Below are positions 43,455 to 53,353 of a stretch of 64,000 bases of DNA, in pieces. The stretch is taken from NCBI RefSeq assembly GCF_001870735.1, contig NZ_MORL01000012.1, positions 93,908 to 157,907 on the forward strand, written 5' to 3'. Each line of letters begins with the position of its first letter. The stretch's first letter is position 1. This DNA is from Arsenicibacter rosenii. GTDB lineage: Bacteria; Bacteroidota; Bacteroidia; Cytophagales; Spirosomataceae. The position numbers and the translations under genes are program-made. The notes beneath the pieces were generated by a model. It had not been told where the DNA came from and searched no databases. It saw only the letters and a program-made list of their open reading frames with translations.

Positions 43455-43865
43455 TTAACGATTGGTTGCGCGTGTGTTAATCATGACCAGGGGCGACCAT
43501 TGGGCTTGAGTCAGTAGTATAATCAGGGCACAGCTCAGGAGTACAACCAGTGCCAGAAAAAACAAATACCCGCCGTCGTTCAGTACATCAATACCCAATA
43601 CGGTAAGGTGAGCCCCGATTGCTCCCAGCATAATCGCCATCCCCGCAAAAGCACCCAGCCAGCTGGTACGGGGAATTAAGAGGAGTATACTCGTTATCAA
43701 TTCAGCCGCGCCGGCGCCGATCCGGCCCCATGGTTCAATACCCAGCCGGGTAAAAATGTAGACGGATTCAGGAGCGGCCCCGAATTTGAAGTACAGGGTC
43801 TGCAGTAAAATAAGGGCTGCAATCAGACGGGCGGCCCATAAAATATACAATCGGCTCTTGTTCAT
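43455..43865 (-). CDS. DoxX-like membrane protein
   Basis: About 136 residues with four membrane helices, in the DoxX/DoxD style: AARLIAALILLQTLYFKFGAAPES, GIEPWGRIGAGAAELITSILLLIP, and two further helices. DoxX-like proteins are linked to redox and thiosulfate or thiol oxidation, though most are uncharacterised. The start was placed at MNKSRLY, since the extended frame would overlap the YHS gene. Gap to the YHS gene upstream is 13 bases, to the DinB gene downstream 29. Confidence 0.85.
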   Translation of the reverse strand: MNKSRLYILWAARLIAALILLQTLYFKFGAAPESVYIFTRLGIEPWGRIGAGAAELITSILLLIPRTSWLGAFAGMAIMLGAIGAHLTVLGIDVLNDGGYLFFLALVVLLSCALIILLTQAQWSPLVMINTRATNR

Positions 43866-43878
43866 TAGCGTAGGCCGG

Positions 43879-44349
43879 TTACAGGGCACCGGCAATTTTT
43901 GTCCAGTTCATATCTGCTTTGCGGTGGAGGGAGGTTTCGTCCTTGTTCCACTTCGTCAGGGTGTTGTTGAAAAAAGTATGGTAAAACAGATACAGCTTAC
44001 CATCAATGATCTTAAACGTTTCAGGGTCAATCTCAACTTTGTCGCCGGAATCGCCCATTGCGTATGCACACCAGCCGCCGTATTCGGGCTCGTAGCGCTC
44101 GGGGGTTGTTTTAAATGCTTTCAGCGTTGCCGGTGAAGAGAAATGATAAAGCACATTTTTAAACGAAAAACTGTAGGCCGGAGAGCCTTTGACTGCTCTA
44201 CGCTGCGTAAAGTAAGCAACCGGATCGTAGCCCTGAATGGCCAGACCGTCTTTCCTCAGGTTGAACTGCTCTTTCCGTTTTACCGGATCCTGTGCAAAAA
44301 CTGTAGCTGAACATATAAGTACTATGAACCCTAAAAAGATTGCTTTCAT
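43879..44349 (-). CDS. YHS-domain exported protein (copy 1)
   Basis: A 156-residue protein with signal peptide (FLGFIVLICSATVFAQ). Motifs match the second copy: LAIQGYDPVAYF, SFKNVLYHFSSPATLKAF, YEPEYGGWCAYAMGDSG with the conserved Cys, and DGKLYLFYHTFFNNTL. It leads the operon YHS-DoxX-DinB-LysE on the minus strand. Upstream lies a 283-base divergent gap shared with the sigma-54 regulator gene; no clear promoter is visible in it. Confidence 0.88.
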   Translation of the reverse strand: MKAIFLGFIVLICSATVFAQDPVKRKEQFNLRKDGLAIQGYDPVAYFTQRRAVKGSPAYSFSFKNVLYHFSSPATLKAFKTTPERYEPEYGGWCAYAMGDSGDKVEIDPETFKIIDGKLYLFYHTFFNNTLTKWNKDETSLHRKADMNWTKIAGAL

Positions 44350-44632
44350 ATACGTTTGTTAATTAAGGTAACAGGGTTGTTTATTCTGCCTGCAAATACA
44401 TAATTTCAATTTCTGTTCCATGTGTGCCGGATTCTTGATTTATTGAGTAATATCCTGATTTTTAATAGATTGGCTTTTTGTTGTGCGTAAGTCATTGCTC
44501 TGACATATATAGTGGGTTCCTGATATTTCGGGAGCCTTACTAAATGACGGAACGGTTGTTGCCCATCTCTTTATGATTTACGCCTGTTTTTTAATTCCCG
44601 ATTATTTCCAATACCCGTAAAGGATTCAGACT

Positions 44633-46132
44633 ATGCTCTCTTTTTTTGATGATAATGACGGTGAGTCAGCGGTTCAGCCGGTAGTGTTAATTGTTGACGA
44701 TATGCCAAATAATATCAGCCTGTTATTTGAGGCACTTTCACGGCTTAATGTGAAAGTATTGGCTGCCAGAGACGGAAAAAGTGCTGTTGACCAGGCAAGA
44801 ATTGCCAGACCGGATCTGATACTGCTGGATGTGATGATGCCGGGGATGGATGGTTTTGAAACATGCCGCCGGCTTAAACAGGATGAACTGACGGCAGCCA
44901 TACCCGTTATTTTTATGACGGCATTAACGGAAACCATCGACAAGGTAAACGGATTCAACATCGGCGCCGTTGACTACATAACCAAGCCTTTTCAATTGGG
45001 AGAAGTCGTTGTCCGGATTGAAAATCAGCTGAAAATAAGGAACTTACAACGAGACCTGGAGCACCTGAATGCTGAACTTGAAGCCCGGGTTGCTGAGCGG
45101 ACGGCTTCGCTGACACAAGCACTGGCTGAAGTTGAACAGTTGAAAAATCAGCTGCAACATGAAAATACCTATCTGCGGGATGAAATTCACCTGACCAATA
45201 ATTTTGAAGAAATCGTTAGTCGCAGCAAGCCATTCAGTCACGTTTTGCGACAGATCGAGCAGGTCGCTCCAACGCACTTTACCGTAATGATTCTCGGGGA
45301 ATCAGGAACCGGGAAAGAACTGCTCGCCAGGGCGGTGCATAACCTGTCGCCCCGTAAAAAAAAGGCACTTATTAAAGTGAATTGTGCCGCTCTGCCAACC
45401 AATCTGATTGAAAGTGAGCTATTTGGCCACGAAAAAGGAGCTTTTACCGGTGCCGCTAACCAGAAAACCGGGCGGTTTGAACTGGCTGACGGAGGGACCA
45501 TTTTTCTGGACGAAATCGGAGAGATGCCGGTTGACCTGCAGCCAAAATTACTGCGTGTTTTGCAGGAAGGGGAGTTTGAACGGATCGGTGGCCACAAGAC
45601 AATCAAAGTTAATGTCCGGGTCATTGCCGCTACCAACCGCGACTTAGAGAAAGAGGTGCAGGCGGGCAGGTTCAGGGAAGACTTATACTATCGCTTGTGT
45701 GTATTTCCGGTTAAAAGTCTTCCCTTGCGCGACCGGAGTGAGGATATTCCGCTGCTGGTCAGCCATTTTTGTAAAAAGCACGGCCCTGGTATCGGAAAAA
45801 CAATCGATACGATTCCGGAAGATGTACTAACCACGCTGGCCGGGTATCACTGGCCGGGTAATATCCGTGAGTTAGAAAATGTCATACAGCGGGCATTGAT
45901 TCTTTCGCCCGGAAAAACGCTGACATTGGGAGATTGGACCTGGCGCCGGCCGCTGTTGTCAAACCCGGAGGGGTTTGTTACCCTGGAAGCCCATGAACGG
46001 GCCTATATCACACAGGTCCTTGAGCATACACGCTGGAAGGTAAGCGGCAAAAACGGAGCCGCTGAAATTCTGGATATCATCCCGACAACCCTTGATTCAA
46101 GAATGAAAAAACTCGGTATCAAACGGCCCTGA
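44633..46132 (+). CDS. Orphan sigma-54 dependent response regulator (NtrC family)
   Basis: A 499-residue activator. The receiver (about 15-135) has acidic VDD, phospho-site Asp66 in ILLDVMMPG, T97-type Thr and Lys118 in YITKPF. A coiled coil (about 140-190, LEHLNAELEARVAERTASL) joins it to the AAA+ domain with Walker A GESGTGKEL, the sigma-54 loop GAFTGA, and FLDEIGEM. The end is a Fis-type HTH (KNGAAEILDIIPTTLDSRMKKLGI). No kinase is next to it; the nearest on the plus strand is the hybrid kinase 3 kb downstream. A CTGATATTTC string lies 100 bases upstream. Confidence 0.95.
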   Translation: MLSFFDDNDGESAVQPVVLIVDDMPNNISLLFEALSRLNVKVLAARDGKSAVDQARIARPDLILLDVMMPGMDGFETCRRLKQDELTAAIPVIFMTALTETIDKVNGFNIGAVDYITKPFQLGEVVVRIENQLKIRNLQRDLEHLNAELEARVAERTASLTQALAEVEQLKNQLQHENTYLRDEIHLTNNFEEIVSRSKPFSHVLRQIEQVAPTHFTVMILGESGTGKELLARAVHNLSPRKKKALIKVNCAALPTNLIESELFGHEKGAFTGAANQKTGRFELADGGTIFLDEIGEMPVDLQPKLLRVLQEGEFERIGGHKTIKVNVRVIAATNRDLEKEVQAGRFREDLYYRLCVFPVKSLPLRDRSEDIPLLVSHFCKKHGPGIGKTIDTIPEDVLTTLAGYHWPGNIRELENVIQRALILSPGKTLTLGDWTWRRPLLSNPEGFVTLEAHERAYITQVLEHTRWKVSGKNGAAEILDIIPTTLDSRMKKLGIKRP

Positions 46133-46191
46133 CCAGTTCCGAAAAAACGTAATCTTTCCGATATATCGTAAGCCATCTCCCTCCGGTTAAT

Positions 46192-46243
46192 AAAAAAATC
46201 AGCAATAAGCCTTCATGTCAAGGACTTATCGCTGATTTTTTTT
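46192..46243. terminator. Bidirectional terminator after the sigma-54 regulator
   Basis: An A-run plus ATCAGC (46192-46203) pairs with GCTGAT plus T-run (46231-46243); inner ATAAG/CTTAT and CCTT/AAGG pairs extend the stem, with one mismatch and one bulge. Confidence 0.85.
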
Positions 46244-46289
46244 AGGTACGTCAATTGCCTGGCTTTATCGTGAACAGATAAACGTCACG

Positions 46290-47015
46290 ATGTGTACAGC
46301 AACCTATCTTCCTTTCCGGTCTGACGGATTTATACTAACCCATAGCCGTGATGAACATACTACACGGCAACCGGCTGTCCTGCCTCGGATACATGACCAG
46401 GGTGGTCAGCCGCTTTTATATCCCGAAGACCCATACAGTGGCGGGACCTGGATCGTAGGAGGCCTTCAGGCATCGGTATGTTTGCTGAACGGAGCATTTA
46501 CGGCTCATGTTTCGACGCCGCCCTATAAGCATAGCCGGGGGCTGGTGCCGCTGCATGTGTTTGACTACCGCTCTGTGAGGGATTTTTGCCGACGCTATAA
46601 TCCGGCAGGAATTGAACCCTTTACACTCATTCTGGCTGAAGCAGAGGCTCTGACTGAATTCCGCTGGGATGGCCAGTCAAAACATGTAACGTTTTTAAAT
46701 CCGCACAGACCGTATATCTGGTCTTCGGCTACACTATACTCGCCACAGAACATGCGTCGGCGTGAACAGTGGTTCCGGAACTGGCTAAGCAATATCGGTG
46801 AGACCAGGGTTGAGGCTATCCGGCATTTTCACCTGAACGCCGGAAAAGGAGATCCCGAAAATGCCCTGCTGATGAACCGTAACAACAAACTGATGACACT
46901 GAGCCTGACCAGCCTTGTACGGCTACCCGGAAATCACCGCATGCTATACACGGATCTGTTACAGGATCAGTCTGTTTCTCTTGTGTTTAATCAACACCAC
47001 TATGCCATTCAGTAA
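46290..47015 (+). CDS. NRDE (TANGO2) family protein
   Basis: A 241-residue protein starting MCTATYLPFRSDGFILTHSRDEH, with Cys2 at the position of an Ntn-hydrolase nucleophile and an S-R-D-E version of the NRDE motif. SGGTWIVGG and NGAF follow as in TANGO2 homologues. Human TANGO2 is tied to metabolic crisis and to haem or lipid handling; bacterial members are uncharacterised. It overlaps the next gene by 14 bases, so the two are co-expressed. Length and motifs fit the family. Confidence 0.85.
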   Translation: MCTATYLPFRSDGFILTHSRDEHTTRQPAVLPRIHDQGGQPLLYPEDPYSGGTWIVGGLQASVCLLNGAFTAHVSTPPYKHSRGLVPLHVFDYRSVRDFCRRYNPAGIEPFTLILAEAEALTEFRWDGQSKHVTFLNPHRPYIWSSATLYSPQNMRRREQWFRNWLSNIGETRVEAIRHFHLNAGKGDPENALLMNRNNKLMTLSLTSLVRLPGNHRMLYTDLLQDQSVSLVFNQHHYAIQ

Positions 47016-48144
47016 CGTAGGTAAATCACGGCAAACCGGCTGGGAACGGGATAAATCGTCGTTGCAACAGCAGGTTCAGCATCGGAAAAGGGGCCTGTTC
47101 AACCGTTTCCGGACGACTCCGTTCCTGATCCGGTTGACGGCCTGGGAGTACTGGCCGTTCAGCATTGTATACATACCGGTGTTTATCTACTGGCTTTGGC
47201 TTTCACTCCGGGCCCGTTCGTTCTTTTTTTTCTCGGCGTCTAATCCCTCCATTGAAACCGGCGGTCTGATGGGGGAATCCAAGTGGGACATTCTAAAGAA
47301 CATAAATCCTGCCTTTCTTCCGCAGACCTTGTTTGTCAGTGTAGCAGACACGTCAGCTGAGACGCTGGAGTTTATGGTGCGAAGCCGGTTCCGGTTTCCG
47401 GTAATTGCCAAGCCGGATGTGGGCGAACGGGGCTGGCGGGTTGAAAAAATTAACACGGCAGACGAGTTAAAGGACTATTTCCTGTCTGCGCCGGGAGATT
47501 TTCTGATTCAGGATTATGTCGATGAACCTCTTGAGTTCGGGGTATTCTACTATCGTTTTCCCGGGAAGACGCAGGGTGTTGTTTCATCAATTGTGCAGAA
47601 AGAGTTTCTGAGCATCCGGGGAGATGGCCAAACCAGTATTGGTGACCTGATTCTGCAAAACAGCCGCGCGGTTTTGCAGCGTAAGGCGTTAGCAGAAAAA
47701 TTCGGGACGAAACTGCATGAGGTGTTAGGCAACGGGCAGGAACTTCAGCTGGTGGCTATCGGCAATCATAGCAGAGGGACTAAGTTCCTGAATGCCGGTA
47801 GCCTGATTTCACCACATGTCACACGGCTGTTTGACAGTATCAGCCGTGATGTTGACGGTTTTTATTTTGGTCGTTATGACATCCGTTGCCGGTCAATCAA
47901 CGATTTGTCGACCGGCGAACACCTGCGTATTCTGGAGTTAAACGGCGCCGGGGCCGAACCTGCCCATATTTATCATCCTGGTTTTCCGCTCTGGCGTGCC
48001 TGGCAGGTCTTGCTGTTCCACTGGAAAATACTCTTCCAGATCAGTCAGGAAAACCATCGGCGCGGCCACGCGTACATGACATTGAGCGAGGCCCGCGTAT
48101 TCTGGAAAAAAAGCAGATCAAAAAACAAACACAAGCCGTTATAA
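47002..48144 (+). CDS. Membrane-anchored ATP-grasp protein
   Basis: About 380 residues. One hydrophobic segment near residues 53-72 (PFSIVYIPVFIYWLWLSLRA) anchors it; then NPSIETGGLMGESKWDIL and an ATP-grasp domain (RFPVIAKPDVGERGW, FLIQDYVDEPLEFGVFYYR, DGQTSIGDLI, GRYDIRC, LELNGAGAEPAHIY with metal-binding Glu/Asn). Databases often call relatives D-alanine-D-alanine ligase, but the N-terminal region is not that of Ddl. The start at 47002 was chosen because it overlaps the NRDE gene by only 14 bases; an earlier Met would overlap it by 101 bases. Ligase substrate unknown. Confidence 0.8.
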   Translation: MPFSNVGKSRQTGWERDKSSLQQQVQHRKRGLFNRFRTTPFLIRLTAWEYWPFSIVYIPVFIYWLWLSLRARSFFFFSASNPSIETGGLMGESKWDILKNINPAFLPQTLFVSVADTSAETLEFMVRSRFRFPVIAKPDVGERGWRVEKINTADELKDYFLSAPGDFLIQDYVDEPLEFGVFYYRFPGKTQGVVSSIVQKEFLSIRGDGQTSIGDLILQNSRAVLQRKALAEKFGTKLHEVLGNGQELQLVAIGNHSRGTKFLNAGSLISPHVTRLFDSISRDVDGFYFGRYDIRCRSINDLSTGEHLRILELNGAGAEPAHIYHPGFPLWRAWQVLLFHWKILFQISQENHRRGHAYMTLSEARVFWKKSRSKNKHKPL

Positions 48145-48146
48145 AA

Positions 48147-48175
48147 CAGGGGCATTCCTTACCGGAGTGCCCCTG
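48147..48175 (+). terminator. Terminator of the NRDE/ATP-grasp operon
   Basis: CAGGGGCA (48147-48154) pairs with TGCCCCTG (48168-48175), and the inner TTCC/GGAG pairs lengthen the stem. ACTTTATT follows. It starts two bases after the stop codon. Confidence 0.75.
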
Positions 48176-48268
48176 ACTTTATTAACCTGTTCTGAAATAG
48201 TTAGTTAAGTAGTATAGTATATGGTCTTGTGCCAACGGAAACGTCTGTTGCCAGACAACCGGATGTAC

Positions 48269-49015
48269 TTAAAAATGATAGGCGATGGCCAGCATCGGCA
48301 TCAGATTTTTGGTCCGGTAACGATCATTATCAAAAATAAGCTTCTTTCTTGTCTGGTATTCATTGAACTGAAAATTCAGACCCGCCCGCAAGCTGAGTTT
48401 CGGCGCAACCTGGTAGCGGACATAGGCCTCTGAGTTCAGGCTGCCTATATCGCTGTCGCTGATTAGTAACAGGTTAAAGGCGGTCGGACGCGCTTGCTGG
48501 GTTGAACCGGTCAATGCTGATCGGCCGGTACCTTTAGACGTAAACGTGCTGCTCCGGTCACTACCGAAACTAAACCCAATACCGTCAATATTAAAACCCG
48601 CAGCTACTTTTCGTGTCAGCGCATATTCGAGGTGAATACTGATATTAAATGAATTAATTTGTGTTACCGGAAATTTCAGCGTATCAATATTCTGAACCAG
48701 ATCTTCACTGAAAAGGGCAAAAATACTGTGTTTCCCTGACGTCAGACGGGCGGGAGCGGTGCGATAAGTTGTGTTTTTACCAAAGGCCGACGTAAACCGC
48801 AGGCCATAGCCGATCCGGAAACGCTTATGCCGGCCTACGCCGTGCAACCGGCTGACTGACAGTGCTGTGGTTGTGAAGTTCCCCTTTGTAGCGAAACTAA
48901 GGTCAACGCTTTGGGTAACGTTTGCCGGTAAGGCGGCCGGAGGGGTAGATTGCTGAGCCATCGTTAAAAACGGGAAGGCACATAGTCCCCAGGTAATATA
49001 AAATAGTCTGCTCAT
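48269..49015 (-). CDS. Predicted outer-membrane beta-barrel protein
   Basis: About 248 residues. The signal peptide ends near AFPFLTMAQ. The rest alternates polar and hydrophobic residues in short strands with Gly/Tyr-rich turns (FRIGYGLRFTSAF, INSFNISIHLEYALTRKVAAGF, AYVRYQVAPKLSLRAGLNFQF), and ends in YHF, the terminal aromatic typical of outer-membrane barrels. No specific family is recognised. The start was placed at MSRLFYITW, inside a longer open frame. The gene converges with the ATP-grasp gene and diverges from the hybrid kinase gene. Confidence 0.75.
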   Translation of the reverse strand: MSRLFYITWGLCAFPFLTMAQQSTPPAALPANVTQSVDLSFATKGNFTTTALSVSRLHGVGRHKRFRIGYGLRFTSAFGKNTTYRTAPARLTSGKHSIFALFSEDLVQNIDTLKFPVTQINSFNISIHLEYALTRKVAAGFNIDGIGFSFGSDRSSTFTSKGTGRSALTGSTQQARPTAFNLLLISDSDIGSLNSEAYVRYQVAPKLSLRAGLNFQFNEYQTRKKLIFDNDRYRTKNLMPMLAIAYHF

Positions 49016-49155
49016 ACACTTTAAGTTTTTGAATGACGTCAATGACAGCCAATCGTTTCCAAACACTATGCCGTATATGTTAGCCCGGTAAGTAGTTGTT
49101 TAGCAGTAAATTGGGTTGTTTTTTGCTAAATGGCAGCCGGGCATGACCGGCGACA

Positions 49156-49192
49156 TTTCTGATATTTCAGAAAAAACATGAAATATCAGAAA
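49156..49192. promoter_or_regulatory. 14-bp inverted repeat upstream of the hybrid kinase gene
   Basis: TTTCTGATATTTCA (49156-49169) pairs perfectly with TGAAATATCAGAAA (49179-49192) around GAAAAAACA. It lies 87 bases before the hybrid kinase start in the divergent gap, so it may be an operator. The core CTGATATTTC also occurs at 44520-44529, upstream of the orphan sigma-54 regulator. Confidence 0.45.
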
Positions 49193-49279
49193 CCCGATGC
49201 CGCGGCAACGGTGGCCGGGCGTGTATACACCCGGAAAGGGATAGATAACGAATGGTCCGAAAGTTGTAAACCCACTGAT

Positions 49280-52200
49280 ATGAGAGTATATGCGTTAATC
49301 GTTTATGTATTGCTGACAGGCTTCGGACCTGCTTCTGCCCAACCGAAGGGCCTGCCCTTCATTCAGCATTACGCTCCCAAAAACTATGGAGCCCATCCTG
49401 AAAACCGGGCAATCTGTCAGGATTCGCGGGGTGTTTTGTACATCGGGAATCAACATGGCGTTCTGGAGTATGACGGAAGTACCTGGAATGTGATACCCGT
49501 ACAAGGGCAGGTGGTCAGGGCAGTTGCCGCAGATACATCCGGCAGGGTCTATGTCGGCACAGATACCGACATCGGTTTCCTGGAACACACGTTGTCTGGC
49601 CGGACGGACTATAAATCACTGAAAAAACACGTGCCGGCATCATCTGTGCCACCCAAAAAAGTAACCCGTGTCTTTGCCACGCGGTATGGTGCATTTTATT
49701 GTACGGAAAAAGGGGTATACCAATGGAATCCGGCAGCAAACAGTCAACAGCCGGTCAGGACCTGGCTACCGGCCGGAGAAACCGGCATCCGCAGAGCGCA
49801 CGTTACCGGCGACTTTCTGATGATTCAGGGCAGGAGTGGTCGTTTATACTGGACTGATCTGCGCGGCAAAGGACTTTTACAGCCAATGGATGGTACCGGG
49901 CAACTGGTGCCGGAGTTAGTGGAGGCCATTTTGCCGTATCCGCCCGGTAACCGGTTTTTGTTGGTAACATGCCACCACGGGCTTTATGTGTACACACCTG
50001 GTACGGCCACATCGGCCGCTGTCTTAGACAGATTGCCGACAACCGCCGAAGACTGGTTAACATCCGCGCGGGTATTCAGAGCGTTGTGTATCCTGAATCC
50101 TAAAACAAACAACTACACGTATGTCATCGGGACAGCAAGGGGGGGCGTACGGATCTTTGATGCGCATGGCCGTCAGCTGCAACAAATTGATGAAGGCAAT
50201 GGTCTGCGCCGGAATGCCGTACTGAGTTTATTTTATGACCGGGAAAAGTCGCTCTGGATCGGAACCGGTAGCGGTCTTGACCGGGTTGAGTTCAGCTTGC
50301 CGGTTACCCGTTTCGATCATACGTTTAATGTCCGTTCAACGGTATGGGCCATCTGCCGGCATAAGGGAATTTTGTATATAGGCACTAGTCTGGGGCTCTT
50401 TGCCTGGAGTGATACCGGCCAGCGGTTTGACCCGATACCCGGCGCGGATGCCAGTTGCCGCACCATACTGGTTGCCGGTGAAGATCTCTGGGTGGGTGCC
50501 ACCGGCTTTATCTGGCGGGTGCGTAACCGGAAAATCCTTTCGTCAATCTCAACCGAAGGCCAGACCGTAAACAGCCTGCTGGTGATTGCGCCGGACAGGC
50601 TGCTGGCGGCCCAGAGCGACGGACTAAGATGGTATGACACCGGAAGCGGGGCCGGCCATCGGGTTGGCGGTCTTCTGGAGCAGACAGAATGTGTTTCCCT
50701 GGCACCCGATGCCCCGCATGTGCATTGGGTTGGTACTGCTTATAAGGGGTTTTACCGATTGGCAGCCGGCCCTTCCGGTACGTATGATGCCCGGCCAATT
50801 GCCCTGCCAACCACAACCGATACTAGTGCGCCGGGAAACTATGTGTATAAAACGAGCTACGGATTACTGTTTGTCTCAGGCGGGCGGGCCTATTACCCGG
50901 ATCCCCTACGGCAAACGCTTACTCTGCAAACGCTCCCCGGAATCGAAAAAATAGGGGCATTAACCAGCAGAGGCGGACTGGATATACCAGGTATTGCTGA
51001 AGATAATTCGGGCAAACTTTGGTTTGCCAAACCTGCGATTGCCTTATACCCGCAACGAAAGGAGGGAAAGCCGATAACCTGGCAAGTTGACAGCCTGAGT
51101 CTGAAACCCATCCGGCGGGGTGGGTATGCCGTGTATCCCGAAGCGAATGGGTTGGTTTGGGTAGGTACGGATGAGGGGCTGTTCCGGTATGATGGTGCAC
51201 AAATGACGATGCCTCCGGATTTTCCGGCGCTGATCCGTTCGGTAAGGGTTCTGGGGAATGATTCCGTTATATACGGAGGCGCCGGTATCGGTCCTGCGCT
51301 CCGCATCCCGTATCGGTTCCGGGATTTGTCCTTTCAATGTGCGGCGACCAGCTTTGTGGGCGATGATGCCAATGAATTTCAGTTCCGGCTTGTGGGAAAT
51401 ACCCTGACACCGGAAGATTCGGTCTGGACGAAGTGGAGCCGCGAAACTACCAAGGAGTACACCAATCTGTCGGTGGGTAAGTACACATTTGCTGTTCGTG
51501 CCCGCGATGCTTACGGGCAGCTGAGCCGCGAAAGCAGGCTTTCCTTTACCATTGAGCGCCCGTGGTATATGACTGTCTGGGCGTACCTTTTTTACTTTTT
51601 TATTTTCTGCGTCTTGATCTTCGGACTCATCCGTATTTATACCCGCCGGTTGACCCTTGAAAAAATCAGGCTGGAAACCGTCGTTCAGGAACGTACGGCA
51701 GAGGTAGTCCGTCAGAAAGAAGAGCTTTCCGGCCAGGCAAAACGGCTGCAGGTAGCCAAAGATCAGGCAGAAAGTGCAAACCGGGCCAAAAGTGAATTTC
51801 TGGCCACCATGAGCCATGAGCTGAGAACGCCGCTGAACGGCATTCTGGGGTTTGCTCAGTTGCTGCAACGTGATACGGGTTTATCGGATCAGCAGCAACG
51901 GGGGGTGGGCGTAATCCGGAACAGTGGCGAACATTTACTGAGGCTGATCAATGAGGTGTTAGACATTGCAAAAATTGAGGCACGGCGGTTTGAGTTTGAA
52001 CAGGCTACGGTGAATCTGTCTCTGCTACTCGACAACCTGGCTGCTGAATTTACGATCCGTGCACGTCAGAAAGGGCTGGTATTTGCGTATGCAAGCACGT
52101 CAGAAATGCCGCCATGGGTAATTACAGACGAAAAACGCTTAATCCAGATCTTAAATAACCTGCTTGGCAATGCGATTAAATTTACCGCACAGGGAACCGT

Positions 52201-53200
52201 AGCGCTTACTGTTTCAGCCTATAGCCTGCGTCCTGATCAATGCCGGTTGACGGTTCAGGTCAGTGATACCGGCACAGGGATTCCCCCCGAACGGCTCAGC
52301 GAAATTTTTCAGCCCTTTTTTCAGGTCCGCGACGGCCGGTTGTTTACGGAAGGAACGGGACTTGGGCTGGCCATTTCTGATCAGTTAGTGCGTCTGATGG
52401 GGGGGCGGCTTACCGTAGCGAGCTCGCCGGGCAAAGGGAGTACGTTTACCGTAACGATTCCATTAGCCGTGCCTGAGGCCGGCTTTCCGGACAACCTGTA
52501 CGGCCTCCGAACGACTTTGCCGCCGGTAGGCTATTCGGGGCCTAAGCGCCGCATACTGATCGTAGATGATCATCCTGATAACCGGTTGATGCTGCTGACC
52601 TTGCTGGAACGACTGGGCTTTCAGGTTGACGAGGCCGCTGACGGGCAAATGGCCGTTGACGCAATCATCGCTTCTTTCGGCACCGGAGGGAACCCGATCG
52701 ATCTGGCTGTCATGGATCTGATCATGCCCTCCCTGAATGGATTTGACGCCTTGCAGCTGATCAGGGCAAATCCTCTGACGGCGCAACTGAAAGTAATTGC
52801 CTTTTCGGCCAATGTGTTCGAACAGAATCAGCAACGGACGATGGCGGAGGGGTTTGATGATTTTATCGCTAAACCTGTCGACATCGCACACTTGCTGCAA
52901 AAACTGGAGTCACATCTGGGACTGGAGTGGATCTATATGAAAGAGCCGGAGCCCGACGTTATGCCGGAGCCGGAGACCCGACATGGGCTACTGCCGGACG
53001 AGGAAACGATAGCTAACTTACTGCATGTGGCCCGGCAGGGCGATATCGGAGGCTTGCTACAGTTGCTGAACAGACCGGAGCTTAATGAGCCGCAGTACAA
53101 GGCATTTGTAAAACCGTTGCAGGCCTGGGCGGCCGAGTTTGATACCCAACAAATCCGGGTGTACCTGGAATCCGTTGAACAGAAGCAGCAGTCTCAATAA
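49280..53200 (+). CDS. Hybrid two-component sensor: Reg_prop propeller, Y_Y_Y, histidine kinase and receiver
   Basis: About 1306 residues. A signal peptide ([19 protein letters not shown]) leads a periplasmic double beta-propeller of Reg_prop repeats ([35 protein letters not shown]) and a Y_Y_Y domain ([24 protein letters not shown]) up to residue about 760. A membrane helix at about 763-785 follows, then HisKA ([15 protein letters not shown], His near 845), HATPase ([20 protein letters not shown]) and a C-terminal receiver ([11 protein letters not shown], Asp near 1145 in [12 protein letters not shown], Lys in FIAKPVD). Bacteroides HTCS proteins with this layout end in an AraC-type HTH; this one does not, so output must pass to another protein. 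Confidence 0.9.
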   Translation: MRVYALIVYVLLTGFGPASAQPKGLPFIQHYAPKNYGAHPENRAICQDSRGVLYIGNQHGVLEYDGSTWNVIPVQGQVVRAVAADTSGRVYVGTDTDIGFLEHTLSGRTDYKSLKKHVPASSVPPKKVTRVFATRYGAFYCTEKGVYQWNPAANSQQPVRTWLPAGETGIRRAHVTGDFLMIQGRSGRLYWTDLRGKGLLQPMDGTGQLVPELVEAILPYPPGNRFLLVTCHHGLYVYTPGTATSAAVLDRLPTTAEDWLTSARVFRALCILNPKTNNYTYVIGTARGGVRIFDAHGRQLQQIDEGNGLRRNAVLSLFYDREKSLWIGTGSGLDRVEFSLPVTRFDHTFNVRSTVWAICRHKGILYIGTSLGLFAWSDTGQRFDPIPGADASCRTILVAGEDLWVGATGFIWRVRNRKILSSISTEGQTVNSLLVIAPDRLLAAQSDGLRWYDTGSGAGHRVGGLLEQTECVSLAPDAPHVHWVGTAYKGFYRLAAGPSGTYDARPIALPTTTDTSAPGNYVYKTSYGLLFVSGGRAYYPDPLRQTLTLQTLPGIEKIGALTSRGGLDIPGIAEDNSGKLWFAKPAIALYPQRKEGKPITWQVDSLSLKPIRRGGYAVYPEANGLVWVGTDEGLFRYDGAQMTMPPDFPALIRSVRVLGNDSVIYGGAGIGPALRIPYRFRDLSFQCAATSFVGDDANEFQFRLVGNTLTPEDSVWTKWSRETTKEYTNLSVGKYTFAVRARDAYGQLSRESRLSFTIERPWYMTVWAYLFYFFIFCVLIFGLIRIYTRRLTLEKIRLETVVQERTAEVVRQKEELSGQAKRLQVAKDQAESANRAKSEFLATMSHELRTPLNGILGFAQLLQRDTGLSDQQQRGVGVIRNSGEHLLRLINEVLDIAKIEARRFEFEQATVNLSLLLDNLAAEFTIRARQKGLVFAYASTSEMPPWVITDEKRLIQILNNLLGNAIKFTAQGTVALTVSAYSLRPDQCRLTVQVSDTGTGIPPERLSEIFQPFFQVRDGRLFTEGTGLGLAISDQLVRLMGGRLTVASSPGKGSTFTVTIPLAVPEAGFPDNLYGLRTTLPPVGYSGPKRRILIVDDHPDNRLMLLTLLERLGFQVDEAADGQMAVDAIIASFGTGGNPIDLAVMDLIMPSLNGFDALQLIRANPLTAQLKVIAFSANVFEQNQQRTMAEGFDDFIAKPVDIAHLLQKLESHLGLEWIYMKEPEPDVMPEPETRHGLLPDEETIANLLHVARQGDIGGLLQLLNRPELNEPQYKAFVKPLQAWAAEFDTQQIRVYLESVEQKQQSQ

Positions 53201-53353
53201 ATCATGACATATCGGAGAAGTTCTGAAATGCCGTAGGATGAACTTGTATCGTTTGCCTGAAAATGCCCTTTTCCGGGCGGATCAGCGGTTTTTCATGCCT
53301 TACCGTGTTGGAACGGTTTTGGTAAAAGCACGGGCAAACAAAACAAAATGTGT

